From Streptomyces dioscori (GTDB lineage: Bacteria > Actinomycetota > Actinomycetes > Streptomycetales > Streptomycetaceae), in contig NZ_KZ679039.1 of assembly GCF_003024195.1 (NCBI RefSeq), forward strand, positions 536,285 through 600,284: a DNA stretch of 64,000 nt, given 5' to 3'. This document shows positions 27,884-38,532 of this stretch, one piece after another; position 1 is the stretch's first letter; every line of letters starts with the position of its first letter. Below the pieces are notes generated by a model. The model did not search any database, was not told where the DNA came from, and worked only from the letters and a program-made list of their open reading frames with translations. The translations under genes and the position numbers were made by a program.

Positions 27884-28852
27884 GTGAACGCATCCAGCCC
27901 CGGGCGCATCGTCCTGCTCACCACCAGCCACCGTGTCGCGCCCGGACTGCTGTCCTGGCCCGCCTGGCAGGCGCTGCACGGCGCCGACCGCGTCCTGTGC
28001 GCGGACGGCGCCCATCCGCAGCTGCCGTATCTGCGCGAGGCGGGCATCGAGGTCGAGGAGACCGCGCCCGACGCCCAGGAGCTGGTCGACGCCTGCGCAG
28101 GGGGGCGTACGGTCACCGTCGTCGCCACCGGCGAGGGCGAACCGCGCCTGACCGACGGCCTGGCCTGGCTGGCCGGTTCGGGTCGCGTCCGGATGCCCGA
28201 CCTCGAACTGCTCCCCGCCTCGTACGACCTCCCGGGCGCCCGTCTCCTCGACCTAGTCCAGGTGATGGACCGCATCCGCCTCGAATGCCCCTGGTCGTCG
28301 CAGCAGACCCACAAGGGCCTCGCCAAGTACGGCATCGAGGAGGCGTACGAACTGGTCGAGGCGATCGAGGAGGGCGACCGGCACGAGCTGCGCGAGGAGC
28401 TGGGCGACGTACTGCTCCAGGTCGTCTTCCACTCCCGGATCGCCGAGGAGGGCAGCCCGGAGGACGGCTCGGAGCCCTTCTCCATCGACGACGTCGCGGC
28501 CGGCATCGTCACCAAGCTGATCCACCGCCATCCGCATGTGTTCGGCGACGAGACCGCCTCCACACCGGAGGAGGTCAAGGAGCACTGGCTGCGCACCAAG
28601 GCCGAGGAGAAGCAGCGGACGTCGGTCACGGAGGGCGTCCCGCTCGGCCAGCCCGCCCTGGCCCTGGCCGCCAAACTGGCCTCCCGCGCGCGCACGGCCG
28701 GCCTGGACACCCCCCTGCCCCAGGGCGAGGGAATCGGCTACGAACTCCTGGCCCTGGCCGCCCGCGCGGAGGAGTCCGGCGTGGACCCGGAAGCATCCCT
28801 CAGAGCAGCCGCCCGCACCTACCGGGACGCCATACGAGCAACGGAGTCCTGA
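27884..28852 (+). CDS. mazG: MazG nucleoside triphosphate pyrophosphohydrolase
   Basis: 322 residues from GTG 27884; TACGTT lies 6 bases before it, which suggests a leaderless transcript. The MazG domain (about 115-230) shows the metal-binding EEAYELVEAI and EELGDVLLQVVFHSRIAEE helices and the LIHRHPHVFGD motif. The N-terminal ~110 residues resemble a worn tetrapyrrole-methylase-like module as in YabN-type fusions, with RIVLLTTSHRVAPGLL at the start and VVATGEGEPRLT later. The enzyme hydrolyses (d)NTPs, including damaged ones, and lowers (p)ppGpp effects in other bacteria. Confidence 0.92.
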   Translation: MNASSPGRIVLLTTSHRVAPGLLSWPAWQALHGADRVLCADGAHPQLPYLREAGIEVEETAPDAQELVDACAGGRTVTVVATGEGEPRLTDGLAWLAGSGRVRMPDLELLPASYDLPGARLLDLVQVMDRIRLECPWSSQQTHKGLAKYGIEEAYELVEAIEEGDRHELREELGDVLLQVVFHSRIAEEGSPEDGSEPFSIDDVAAGIVTKLIHRHPHVFGDETASTPEEVKEHWLRTKAEEKQRTSVTEGVPLGQPALALAAKLASRARTAGLDTPLPQGEGIGYELLALAARAEESGVDPEASLRAAARTYRDAIRATES

Positions 28853-28869
28853 GCCCGACGCACAAGGCC

Positions 28870-28909
28870 GGGGCGCAGCCCCGCCTTCCAGGGGCGCGGG
28901 GAACGGCGC
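28870..28909. repeat. Dispersed repeat copies after mazG
   Basis: A GGGGCGCAGCCCC palindrome (28870-28882) is followed by one copy of AGGGGCGCGGGGAACGGCGC (28890-28909). They lie between convergent mazG and the flavohemoprotein gene and may act as a transcription barrier. Confidence 0.75.
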
Positions 28910-28957
28910 GACCAGCCACGACGCACCCGCAGACAACACACCACCCCTAGCGGAGCG

Positions 28958-30190
28958 TCACCGCGGACGGGGCCGCCGCAGCAACCAGGCCCCCGGCCCC
29001 ACCCCCCGCTCGCGAGCGGGGGACCGCCCCGTCGCCGGGAGCTCGTCGAAGAACACCCGAGACGGCTCCGCCCCGAGCCCGGGAAGCACCGCGGAGATCT
29101 CCGCGACCAACCCCCGCGGTCCCGCCAGATACACATCGTGCCGAGCCCAGTTCGCCCGGTTCCCCAGAGCCGTCAGCAACCGCTCCGTGGCCTGGGCCCT
29201 CGGCCGCCCCGGCGCGGGCGTGAGCACGGTGACGTCCAGCCAGGGCACCCGCGTGCGCAGCCCGTCGAGCACGGCCCGGTCGTAGAGGTGTGCCACATCG
29301 CGGGCGACGACGAAGAGCCGCGCCTCGTCGTACGCGCCGGGCGCCCGCCCCAACTGCTCCAGCAGCGCCTTCACCGGCGCCCACCCGGTACCGGCCGCGA
29401 TGAAGGTGAGGGGCCGCTCCACGGGCGTACGGAGCGTCAGCCGGCCGCCCGGCGCGCCGAGCCGCAGGACATCGCCCTCCCGTGTGCGCCGGACCAGTTC
29501 GGGCGACAGCGCGCCGCCCGGGACGAGGCTGACGTGCAGATCGAGGGTGCCGTCGCAGCGGGGCGCGTTGCCGACGGAGTACGGACGCCACACGCCCGGG
29601 ACCCGGGGGCTGCCGACACTCACGTACTGGCCGGGAAGGTGGGGGAGGGGCCGGTCCGGCCGGAGCGTCAGCACGGCCAGATCGTCCCCGTGCCCGGCGC
29701 GTCCGGTGCGCCCCGCGCACCCGGGTGGCCCGGTGCGGCCGACGACCTCGGCGTCCCACCAGGACGGCTGCCCCTGGCTCTCCGACTCGCCCGCGCCCTC
29801 CAGCATGGCGTCCGTGACCAGCGCGTACGCCTCGCCCCAGGTCTTCTCCACCTCCGCGCTCCACGCCGACCCGGACACGGCGGCGAACGCGGCGATCAGG
29901 CTGTCTCCCACGGCCGTGTAGTGCTCGGGGCGCGCCAGGTACTTCCGGTGGTCCCGCCCCAGTTCCCGCAGGTACGCGTGCAGTTCCGGCCCCTCCAGAC
30001 GGGCGACGACGAGCGCCAGGGCGGTGAACAGCCGGTCCCGCTGGCGTTCCTTGTCCTCGGGGGAGTCCAGCGGGAACAGGGCGCGGACATCGGGGTGGTG
30101 CCAGAACAGGTGCGAGTAGAAGTACGTGAGCGCGAACTCGGCCCGCCTTTCGACGACCGCGAAACTGGTCCGGAGTATCTCGGGGTCCAC
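28958..30190 (-). CDS. Flavohemoprotein (globin + FAD/NAD reductase)
   Basis: 410 residues. The globin domain is residues ~1-135, with the B10 region LTYFYSHLFWHHPDVRALFP and the likely proximal His in LGRDHRKYL. A ferredoxin-reductase-like half follows: FAD motif RPYSVGNAP, NAD(P) motif GTGWAPVKALLEQLG, and C-terminal PSRVFFDELP. It probably works as a nitric-oxide dioxygenase or heme reductase in the cytosol. I chose GTG 30190: TACATT lies 7 bases upstream and TTGACT 19 bases further, so transcription should begin at the start codon. A GTG at 30244 is the alternative. The P450 gene is divergent. Confidence 0.9.
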   Translation of the reverse strand: MDPEILRTSFAVVERRAEFALTYFYSHLFWHHPDVRALFPLDSPEDKERQRDRLFTALALVVARLEGPELHAYLRELGRDHRKYLARPEHYTAVGDSLIAAFAAVSGSAWSAEVEKTWGEAYALVTDAMLEGAGESESQGQPSWWDAEVVGRTGPPGCAGRTGRAGHGDDLAVLTLRPDRPLPHLPGQYVSVGSPRVPGVWRPYSVGNAPRCDGTLDLHVSLVPGGALSPELVRRTREGDVLRLGAPGGRLTLRTPVERPLTFIAAGTGWAPVKALLEQLGRAPGAYDEARLFVVARDVAHLYDRAVLDGLRTRVPWLDVTVLTPAPGRPRAQATERLLTALGNRANWARHDVYLAGPRGLVAEISAVLPGLGAEPSRVFFDELPATGRSPARERGVGPGAWLLRRPRPR

Positions 30191-30197
30191 GCTCGCG

Positions 30198-30228
30198 AAT
30201 GTAGATAGCCGGAGAGGCGGACAGTCAA
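30198..30228 (-). promoter_or_regulatory. Promoter of the flavohemoprotein gene, leaderless
   Basis: On the minus strand, -35 TTGACT (30228-30223) and -10 TACATT (30203-30198) are 19 bases apart. The -10 ends 7 bases before GTG 30190, so the transcript probably begins at the start codon. Confidence 0.6.
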
Positions 30229-30361
30229 GAGAGGGAACATTCACGGACAGCCCGGCATCAACCACGTAAAGCACTCGCAGTCGCGGTCGGCGCGGGAGGG
30301 TGGGCGCGGGCCGCCAGGACACCGGGCGGGCCCCGGCCGCCCCTCCCGATACCGTCGAGGA

Positions 30362-31657
30362 GTGACCGAAACGCCTGCACAGCCGCCCGCGCCGACCACG
30401 GGACAGCCCGTCCCCGAACTCTTCAGCTGGGAGTTCGCCACCGATCCCTACCCGGCGTACGCCTGGCTCCGTGAGCACGCTCCCGTGCATCGGACGAAGC
30501 TGCCCAGCGGGGTGGAGGCGTGGCTCGTCACCCGTTACACGGATGCCAAGCAGGCGCTGGCCGACGGCCGGCTCAGCAAGAACCCCGCCCATCACGACGG
30601 GACCGAGCACGCGAAGGGCAGGACCGGCATCCCGGGCGAGCGCAAGGCCGAGCTGATGACCCACCTGCTCAACATCGACCCGCCGGACCACACCCGGCTG
30701 CGGCGGCTCGTCAGCAAGGCGTTCACACCCCGGCGGGTGGCCGAATTCGGCTCCCGGGTGCAGGAGCTGACGGACCAGCTGATCGACGGGTTCGCCGGGA
30801 AGGGGGAGGCGGACCTCATCCACGACTTCGCCTTCCCGCTCCCCATCTACGCGATCTGCGACCTCCTCGGCGTCCCGCGCGAGGACCAGGACGACTTCCG
30901 CGACTGGGCCGGGATGATGATCCGGCACGGAGGCGGGCCCAGGGGAGGCGTCGCCCGGTCGGTCAAGAAGATGCGCGGCTACCTCGCCGAACTGATCCAC
31001 CGCAAGCGCCAGGAACTCACGGACGTGCCCGCGCCGGGCGAGGACCTGATCTCCGGTCTGATCCGGGCCTCCGACCACGGCGAGCACCTCAGTGAGAACG
31101 AGGCCGCGGCGATGGCCTTCATCCTTCTGTTCGCCGGTTTCGAGACCACCGTGAACCTCATCGGGAACGGCACCTACGCCCTGCTCACCCATCCCGGACA
31201 GCGGCGGCGGCTCCAGGACTCCCTCGCCGCCGGTCACACGGACCTGCTCGCGACCGGCGTGGAGGAACTGCTCCGCTACGACGGGCCCGTGGAGCTGGCC
31301 ACCTGGCGGTTCGCCACCGAACCGCTCAGCGTCGGCGGGCAGGACATCGCCGCCGGTGACCCCGTACTCGTCGTGCTCGCGGCGGCCGACCGCGACCCCG
31401 ACCGGTTCGAGGACCCGGACACCCTCGACCTCTCCCGCCGTGACAACCAACACCTCGGTTACGGCCATGGCATCCACTACTGCCTGGGCGCGCCCCTCGC
31501 CCGGCTGGAGGGCCAGACCGCGCTGGCCACGCTGCTGACCCGGCTGCCCGACCTGCAACTGGCGGGAGATTCGGCCGATTTGAGGTGGCGTGGCGGGCTC
31601 ATCATGCGTGGATTGCGCACGCTTCCGGTGGAGTTCACCCCGGTCGCGAAGTCTTGA
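30362..31657 (+). CDS. Cytochrome P450 (CYP107-like)
   Basis: 431 residues from GTG. All P450 landmarks are present: I-helix LLFAGFETT, K-helix EELLRYDG with the ExxR pair, and heme loop YGHGIHYCLG with the Cys ligand (Tyr in place of the usual Phe). No ferredoxin gene is adjacent; the flavohemoprotein next door is a possible but unproven electron donor. The position between mfd and the rpf/eno block is that of a conserved Streptomyces P450, possibly CYP107U, reported to affect sporulation in S. coelicolor; this identity is from memory and not from alignment. The start has both GAGGAG and TACCGT 6 bases upstream. Confidence 0.93.
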   Translation: MTETPAQPPAPTTGQPVPELFSWEFATDPYPAYAWLREHAPVHRTKLPSGVEAWLVTRYTDAKQALADGRLSKNPAHHDGTEHAKGRTGIPGERKAELMTHLLNIDPPDHTRLRRLVSKAFTPRRVAEFGSRVQELTDQLIDGFAGKGEADLIHDFAFPLPIYAICDLLGVPREDQDDFRDWAGMMIRHGGGPRGGVARSVKKMRGYLAELIHRKRQELTDVPAPGEDLISGLIRASDHGEHLSENEAAAMAFILLFAGFETTVNLIGNGTYALLTHPGQRRRLQDSLAAGHTDLLATGVEELLRYDGPVELATWRFATEPLSVGGQDIAAGDPVLVVLAAADRDPDRFEDPDTLDLSRRDNQHLGYGHGIHYCLGAPLARLEGQTALATLLTRLPDLQLAGDSADLRWRGGLIMRGLRTLPVEFTPVAKS

Positions 31658-31886
31658 CGGAAGTCGACCGAAGTCATGGCGGCCGTAGCACCGAAGGCGA
31701 CGGAAGGTGAGACTCCGTCAACTCTGTGATCTTCACGTTATCTACGCTGCACCGACTTGTGACAAGAGTTCGAGTGCCGCTACGTTCACCCATCAATGCG
31801 GCAGGTCCGCCCGTCGCAGCAGTCACGAGCACGGCTTTCCGCCGTGCCCCGTGCGTATTCCTTGCTGTCACGCGAAAGGCAATCGC

Positions 31887-32789
31887 ATGCTCTCCGGGAA
31901 CGGCCGTCATCGTCGCCCCCGCCAGGCCCCGGCGCTCCTCGTCGCCGCCGGCGTGGCCGGATCGGCCATCGCGATCCCCCTGCTCGGCGCGAGCGGCGCG
32001 AGTGCCGCAAGCGGTACGACCTGGGACGCGGTCGCCGAGTGCGAGAGCGGCGGCTCCTGGAGCGCCGACACCGGCAACGGGCTCTATGGCGGCCTCCAGG
32101 TGAGCCAGGAGACCTGGGAGCAGAACGGCGGCCTCGACTACGCGCCGAGCGCCGACCAGGCCAGCCGTTCGCAGCAGATAGCCGTCGCCGAGAAGATCCT
32201 CGCCGACCAGGGGACGGGCGCCTGGGTGACCTGCGGTCTGGTCGCCGGTCTGACGCAGGACTCCGACTCCGCCGACGTCGACACGGGCCTCGCCGAGGAC
32301 TCCGCGAGCCCGTCGGCGGACGCGGACGCGACAAAGGGGAGCGACAGCGCGAAGTCCGACTCGTCCGCGGACAGCGGTTCGAAGTCCGACGACGACTCCG
32401 CCTCGGACGCACAGAGAACGGACAGCTCGTCCGCCGATACCAAGGCGAAGAGTGACGACTCGGACAAGTCGTCCCAGAACGACGACGCTTCGGCCGACGC
32501 GGCCGCGGACAGCTCCGGCCGTCACCGGGGCGGCAGCGCCGAAGAGGTCGACATGGCCCCCCGCGCGGACGACTACGCCGGCCGGCACGCCTCGCGCAGC
32601 GACAGCACCTCACGCGTCCTCGCCGACGAGGGCTCGTACGCGGTCCGTTCCGGGGACTCTCTCTCCAGCATCGCCGACTCCCTTGGTGTCGACGGCGGAT
32701 GGAGCGAGCTCTACGCCGCGAACAAGGACAGCATCGGCTCCGACCCGAACTTCATCATCCCCGGTCAGCGCCTCGCGGTCGACGGCTGA
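31887..32789 (+). CDS. Rpf-type muralytic enzyme with acidic linker and LysM
   Basis: 300 residues from ATG 31887 with GAAAGG 7 bases upstream. A signal peptide ends around ASAASG. The resuscitation-promoting-factor domain (about 42-120) has the catalytic Glu in WDAVAECESGG and YGGLQVSQETWEQ. Next comes a ~100-residue Ser/Asp/Ala-rich acidic linker with almost no hydrophobic residue, then a C-terminal LysM (SYAVRSGDSLSSIADSLG ... IIPGQRLAV). The enzyme cleaves peptidoglycan glycan strands at spore germination or growth resumption. It is a paralogue of the next gene but lacks the riboswitch. The 229-bp leader has a -10-like TACGCT near 31743. Confidence 0.93.
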   Translation: MLSGNGRHRRPRQAPALLVAAGVAGSAIAIPLLGASGASAASGTTWDAVAECESGGSWSADTGNGLYGGLQVSQETWEQNGGLDYAPSADQASRSQQIAVAEKILADQGTGAWVTCGLVAGLTQDSDSADVDTGLAEDSASPSADADATKGSDSAKSDSSADSGSKSDDDSASDAQRTDSSSADTKAKSDDSDKSSQNDDASADAAADSSGRHRGGSAEEVDMAPRADDYAGRHASRSDSTSRVLADEGSYAVRSGDSLSSIADSLGVDGGWSELYAANKDSIGSDPNFIIPGQRLAVDG

Positions 32790-32871
32790 GCGGTATCGAG
32801 CAAGTAGTGACCAAGGCGCCGAATCGGGCGAAAAGCAGCGGTAGTTCGCGTTGAATGTCCGATTTGGCGAA

Positions 32872-32889
32872 TTGAGACATGGATCTCAA
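32872..32889. promoter_or_regulatory. Inverted repeat upstream of rpfA promoter
   Basis: TTGAGA, 6 bases, TCTCAA: perfect 6-bp arms ending 15 bases before the -35 hexamer of the rpfA promoter. This is a good place for an activator or repressor site. Confidence 0.45.
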
Positions 32890-32904
32890 CACCCCTGATC
32901 GTCT

Positions 32905-32934
32905 TTGAAATTCGGCGCGGCCCGTGTCTACGGT
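32905..32934 (+). promoter_or_regulatory. Promoter of the riboswitch-rpfA transcript
   Basis: -35 TTGAAA (32905-32910) and -10 TACGGT (32929-32934) are 18 bases apart, just before the riboswitch. The hexamers fit the vegetative sigma factor HrdB. Confidence 0.65.
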
Positions 32935-32970
32935 CGTGACCGCTCGCCATTGGTGAGCCCCGACGGTCGC

Positions 32971-35628
<2,658 letters not shown>

Positions 35629-35647
35629 ACACCCTCGTAGGCAGCGT

Positions 35648-35700
35648 CGTACGTACGTCCCCGTACCCGGTCCCGTACCGTGTGCGGGGACGTACGTACG
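35648..35700. repeat. Perfect 16-bp inverted repeat between eno and divIC
   Basis: CGTACGTACGTCCCCG, 21-nt loop, CGGGGACGTACGTACG. Each arm also contains the self-complementary CGTACGTACG. It lies 19 bases after the eno stop and 19 bases before divIC, and may be the eno terminator or an attenuator for divIC. Confidence 0.85.
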
Positions 35701-35719
35701 TATCGGGGAGGCGGGACAG

Positions 35720-36196
35720 ATGGCCGTGAAGGACCGTGACCGGTTCTCCACCGCGACCAGGCTGCGGGTGCTCGGCGAGCAGACCGCCGCCCGCGTCTAC
35801 CGCTCCCAGACCAAACGCCAGGCCCGCCGCTCCCGGCTGACCGGCCGCGCGGCGCTCCTCGCCCTCGTCCTCTGCTCGCTCGTCGTGGCCCTCGCCTATC
35901 CCATAAGGCAGTACGTCTCCCAGCGTGCCGAGGTCGCCGATCTGCAACGCGAACGGGAGCAGGCCCGCGAACGCGTCGAGGAACTGCGCGACCTCAAGGC
36001 GCGCTGGCAGGACGACGCGTACGCCGAGCAGCGCATCCGGGAACGGCTGCACTACGTGATGCCGGGCGAGACCGGCTTCATCGTGATCGACCCCGACGCG
36101 GCGAAGAAGACGCGTACGGACCGGACGGCCGCCGACCGGGCCTGGTACGCCAACGTCTGGGACGGCGTCGACAAGGCCGACGCCTCCGACCAGTGA
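35720..36196 (+). CDS. divIC: Septum formation initiator, DivIC/FtsB family
   Basis: 158 residues: a basic cytosolic N-terminus (~45 residues), one membrane helix (ALLALVLCSLVVALAYPI), then a coiled coil (VSQRAEVADLQREREQARERVEELRDL) and the family motif DDAYAEQRIRERLHYVMPGETGF. It is a single-pass division protein that works with FtsL and FtsQ in the divisome; in Streptomyces it supports sporulation septation. ATG start with GGGAGGCGGG upstream. DUF501 and ppx follow in a common actinobacterial order eno-divIC-DUF501-ppx. Confidence 0.93.
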   Translation: MAVKDRDRFSTATRLRVLGEQTAARVYRSQTKRQARRSRLTGRAALLALVLCSLVVALAYPIRQYVSQRAEVADLQREREQARERVEELRDLKARWQDDAYAEQRIRERLHYVMPGETGFIVIDPDAAKKTRTDRTAADRAWYANVWDGVDKADASDQ

Positions 36197-36225
36197 ACTG
36201 AACCAGAAGGACACAGAGCCAAGGC

Positions 36226-36747
36226 ATGGAAACGCCCCCGCCGCCCACACCGCGCACCGAGCCCACCGACGCCGACGTCGAGGCCTTCAAGCAGCAGCTC
36301 GGGCGGCCGCCGCGCGGGCTGCGCGCGATCGCGCACCGCTGTCCGTGCGGACAGCCCGACGTCGTCGAGACGGCCCCCCGGCTGCCCGACGGGACGCCGT
36401 TCCCCACGACGTACTACCTGACGTGCCCGCGTGCGGCCTCCGCCATCGGCACGCTGGAGGCGAACGGCGTCATGAAGGAGATGACGGACCGGCTCGCCAC
36501 GGACCCCGAACTGGCCGAGGCGTACCGGGCCGCGCACGAGGACTACATCGCGCGGCGCGACGCCATCGACGTGCTCGAAGGATTCCCCAGCGCGGGCGGG
36601 ATGCCGGACCGGGTGAAGTGCCTGCACGTCCTGGTCGCGCACTCGCTGGCCGCGGGGCCGGGGGTGAACCCCCTGGGGGACGAGGCGATCGCGATGCTGC
36701 CGGAGTGGTGGCGCAAGGGGGCGTGCGTCGTGCCTCCGGCGGGGTGA
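36226..36747 (+). CDS. DUF501 family protein
   Basis: 173 residues. DUF501 hallmarks are LGRPPRGLRAIAHRCPCGQP, PFPTTYYLTCPRAASAIGTLE and DRVKCLHVLVAHSLAAGPGVNPLGDEA (quoted in pieces below 30), with conserved Cys residues that could bind metal. The function of the family is unknown; it is conserved in actinobacteria between divIC and ppx. It lies 29 bases after divIC and is likely cotranscribed with it. Confidence 0.9.
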   Translation: METPPPPTPRTEPTDADVEAFKQQLGRPPRGLRAIAHRCPCGQPDVVETAPRLPDGTPFPTTYYLTCPRAASAIGTLEANGVMKEMTDRLATDPELAEAYRAAHEDYIARRDAIDVLEGFPSAGGMPDRVKCLHVLVAHSLAAGPGVNPLGDEAIAMLPEWWRKGACVVPPAG

Positions 36748-37128
36748 ACCGGGGGGTTCGGGGTGCGCTGTCGGCTGCGGGCCCCTGAGCCGGCGGGGCG
36801 TGTCGTCGGCTGCCGGTCCGGTGGGGGCTGACCGCGCAGTTCCCCGCGCCCCTGAAAGACGGGGCTGCGCCCCTGCCTTTCATCGCCGCGGCCCCTGGGC
36901 ATCCAGGGGCGCGGGGAACGGCGCAGTCTTTCGGGGGGCGCGGGGAACGGCGCAGCTTTTTAGGGGGGCGCGGAAAACGGCGCAGCTTGTTAGGGGCGCG
37001 GGGAACGGCGCAATCTTTTAGGGGGGTCGGCGACGGCGCGGCTTTTCAGGGGCGCGGGGAACTGCGCAAGCGGGGGTTCGGGGGCGGAGCCCCTGAGCGG
37101 GACGAACGACTGGGTACAGGAGATCACC
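36748..37128. other. Intergenic repeat region before ppx
   Basis: No gene. Almost the whole stretch is made of the dispersed GC-rich repeat family, including a six-unit array listed separately. Confidence 0.75.
36834..37069. repeat. Repeat array, six ~30-bp units plus an inverted copy
   Basis: One copy of GCGCAGTTCCCCGCGCCCCT lies at 36834-36853. From 36905 to 37069 the opposite orientation occurs six times in a row (units near 36905, 36935, 36965, 36993, 37021 and 37048), each about GGGGCGCGGGGAACGGCGCA followed by a T-rich TCTTTTAG-like end. The fifth unit is strongly diverged. The spacing is 27-31 bp. Confidence 0.85.
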
Positions 37129-37140
37129 ATCAAGACTCGC

Positions 37141-38073
37141 GTGGCCGCCGTCGACTGCGGCACCAACTCCATCCGCCTCCTCGTCGCGGACGCGGACCCC
37201 GACACCGGCGAACTCGTCGACCTCGACCGCCGCATGACGATCGTCCGCCTCGGACAGGGCGTCGACCGCACGGGCCGCCTCGCCCCCGAGGCCCTGGACC
37301 GCACGTTCGCGGCCTGCCGCGAGTACGCCGAGGTCATCAAGGAGCACGGCGCGGAGCGCCTGCGCTTCGTGGCCACCTCCGCCTCCCGCGACGCCGAGAA
37401 CCGCGACGACTTCGTGCGCGGTGTCCTCGACATCCTGGGCGTGGAGCCCGAGGTGATCTCCGGCGGCCAGGAGGCCGAGTTCTCGTTCACGGGCGCCACG
37501 AAGGAACTGACGGGCCGTGACGACCTGGCCAAGCCCTATCTGGTGGTGGACATCGGCGGCGGCTCCACCGAGTTCGTCGTCGGCGACGACCACGTGCGCG
37601 GCGCCCGCTCCGTGGACATCGGCTGCGTACGGATGACGGAACGCCACCTGGTCCGGGACGGCGTGGTCACCGACCCGCCGACCGGGGAGCAGGTCCGGGC
37701 GATCCGCGCCGACATCGAGGCGGCCCTCGACCTCGCCGAGGAGTCCGTGCCCCTGCGGGAGGCCCGCACGCTGGTCGGGCTCGCGGGCTCCGTCACCACG
37801 GTCGCGGCGATCGCCCTGGGGCTCGCGGAGTACGACTCCGAGGCCATCCACCACTCCCGGGTCCCCGTGGACCGCGTCCGCGAGATCACCGAGCGGCTGC
37901 TCGCCGCCACGCACGCCGAGCGCGCGGAGATCCCCTCGATGCATCCGGGCCGTGTCGACGTCATCGGCGCGGGCGCCCTCGTACTCCTCGCGATCATGGA
38001 GCGGACCGGTGCGCGGGAGGTCGTCGTGAGCGAGCACGACATCCTCGACGGCATCGCGTGGTCCCTGGCCTGA
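37141..38073 (+). CDS. ppx: Ppx/GppA exopolyphosphatase
   Basis: 310 residues. The actin-like ASKHA fold is shown by VDCGTNSIRLLVAD (phosphate 1), SASRDAENRDDF, VVDIGGGSTEFVVG (phosphate 2) and GLAGSVTTVAAI. It hydrolyses polyphosphate and/or pppGpp, linking phosphate stores to the stringent response. The first usual start is GTG 37141, but it has no ribosome binding site; AGGAG lies 6 bases before an in-frame ATC at 37129 (see findings). The gene is the last of the eno-divIC-DUF501-ppx series and is followed by a stem-loop. Confidence 0.93.
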   Translation: MAAVDCGTNSIRLLVADADPDTGELVDLDRRMTIVRLGQGVDRTGRLAPEALDRTFAACREYAEVIKEHGAERLRFVATSASRDAENRDDFVRGVLDILGVEPEVISGGQEAEFSFTGATKELTGRDDLAKPYLVVDIGGGSTEFVVGDDHVRGARSVDIGCVRMTERHLVRDGVVTDPPTGEQVRAIRADIEAALDLAEESVPLREARTLVGLAGSVTTVAAIALGLAEYDSEAIHHSRVPVDRVREITERLLAATHAERAEIPSMHPGRVDVIGAGALVLLAIMERTGAREVVVSEHDILDGIAWSLA

Positions 38074-38085
38074 ACCGGGCCCGGT

Positions 38086-38120
38086 CCGAGGCCTCTTCCG
38101 TCCTGCGGCAGGGGCCTCGG
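38086..38120 (+). terminator. Stem-loop after ppx
   Basis: CCGAGGCC and GGCCTCGG form an 8-bp stem around a 19-nt loop that itself holds a CCTGCGGCAGG hairpin. It begins 12 bases after the ppx stop and has no T-run. Confidence 0.65.
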
Positions 38121-38206
38121 CTGAGCAGGTCCGACACCGTATGAGCGCACTTGAGGGGCCTGGAGAGGCCTTGGAAACGACCTTCGCGGCAGCCCCGCGA
38201 GAAACT

Positions 38207-38224
38207 TCGTGAAGTTCTTCACAA
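38207..38224. promoter_or_regulatory. Rex operator (ROP) upstream of ndh
   Basis: TCGTGAAGTTCTTCACAA matches the Streptomyces Rex consensus TTGTGAACGCGTTCACAA at 14 of 18 positions and keeps the dyad. Rex represses respiratory genes when NADH is low, and ndh is a known Rex target. Its distance from ndh (about 310 bases) is long, so the promoter may lie well upstream of the coding region. Confidence 0.75.
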
Positions 38225-38532
38225 GAGAATCGGCCCTGTTGAGGGAGGTTTTGCTCCCTCCGGGTACTCCGGGGCCCCCGACAGCCCGCAACGCATGATC
38301 AACGGCCTGTTTCACGGGTGCTGCGATCACGTGAAGAGGGGGACTGGTCCAAAGCCGCGGAAGGGCCGGAGCAGCAGCTCAGGCGGCATTGACAACGGGT
38401 CGCGGCACGCGCTGGTTCCCCTGCCGGAACATGACCTGGGTCACGTGGGCGGCGCAGTGTAGCAGAGGGTGTGAAGAAGCTTGTGAAGGGGCGCACGAGC
38501 GACCCCCCTGGGACAGGTGGATACTCGATGGC

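Larger units (their letters stand above)
38074..38532. other. 459-bp region between ppx and ndh
   Basis: No gene. It contains the ppx stem-loop (38086-38120), a Rex-type operator (38207-38224), further GTGAAG half-sites near 38330 and 38472-38487, and a TTGACA hexamer at 38389. The ndh frame is open back to 38389 but shows no protein homology there. Confidence 0.6.

Noticed and set aside
28958..31558. A single 866-residue minus-strand protein covering flavohemoprotein and more
   Set aside because: The first ~456 codons are antisense to the P450; globin homology and a clear promoter place the start at 30190.
31658..31886. A second c-di-AMP riboswitch before the first Rpf gene
   Set aside because: None of the ydaO core strings (GGGGGACCCA, CGAACCCGACAGCT) occurs in this leader.
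36905..37069. Repeat array as a CRISPR locus
   Set aside because: The units follow each other without unique spacers of constant length, they belong to a family found elsewhere in the window, and there are no cas genes.
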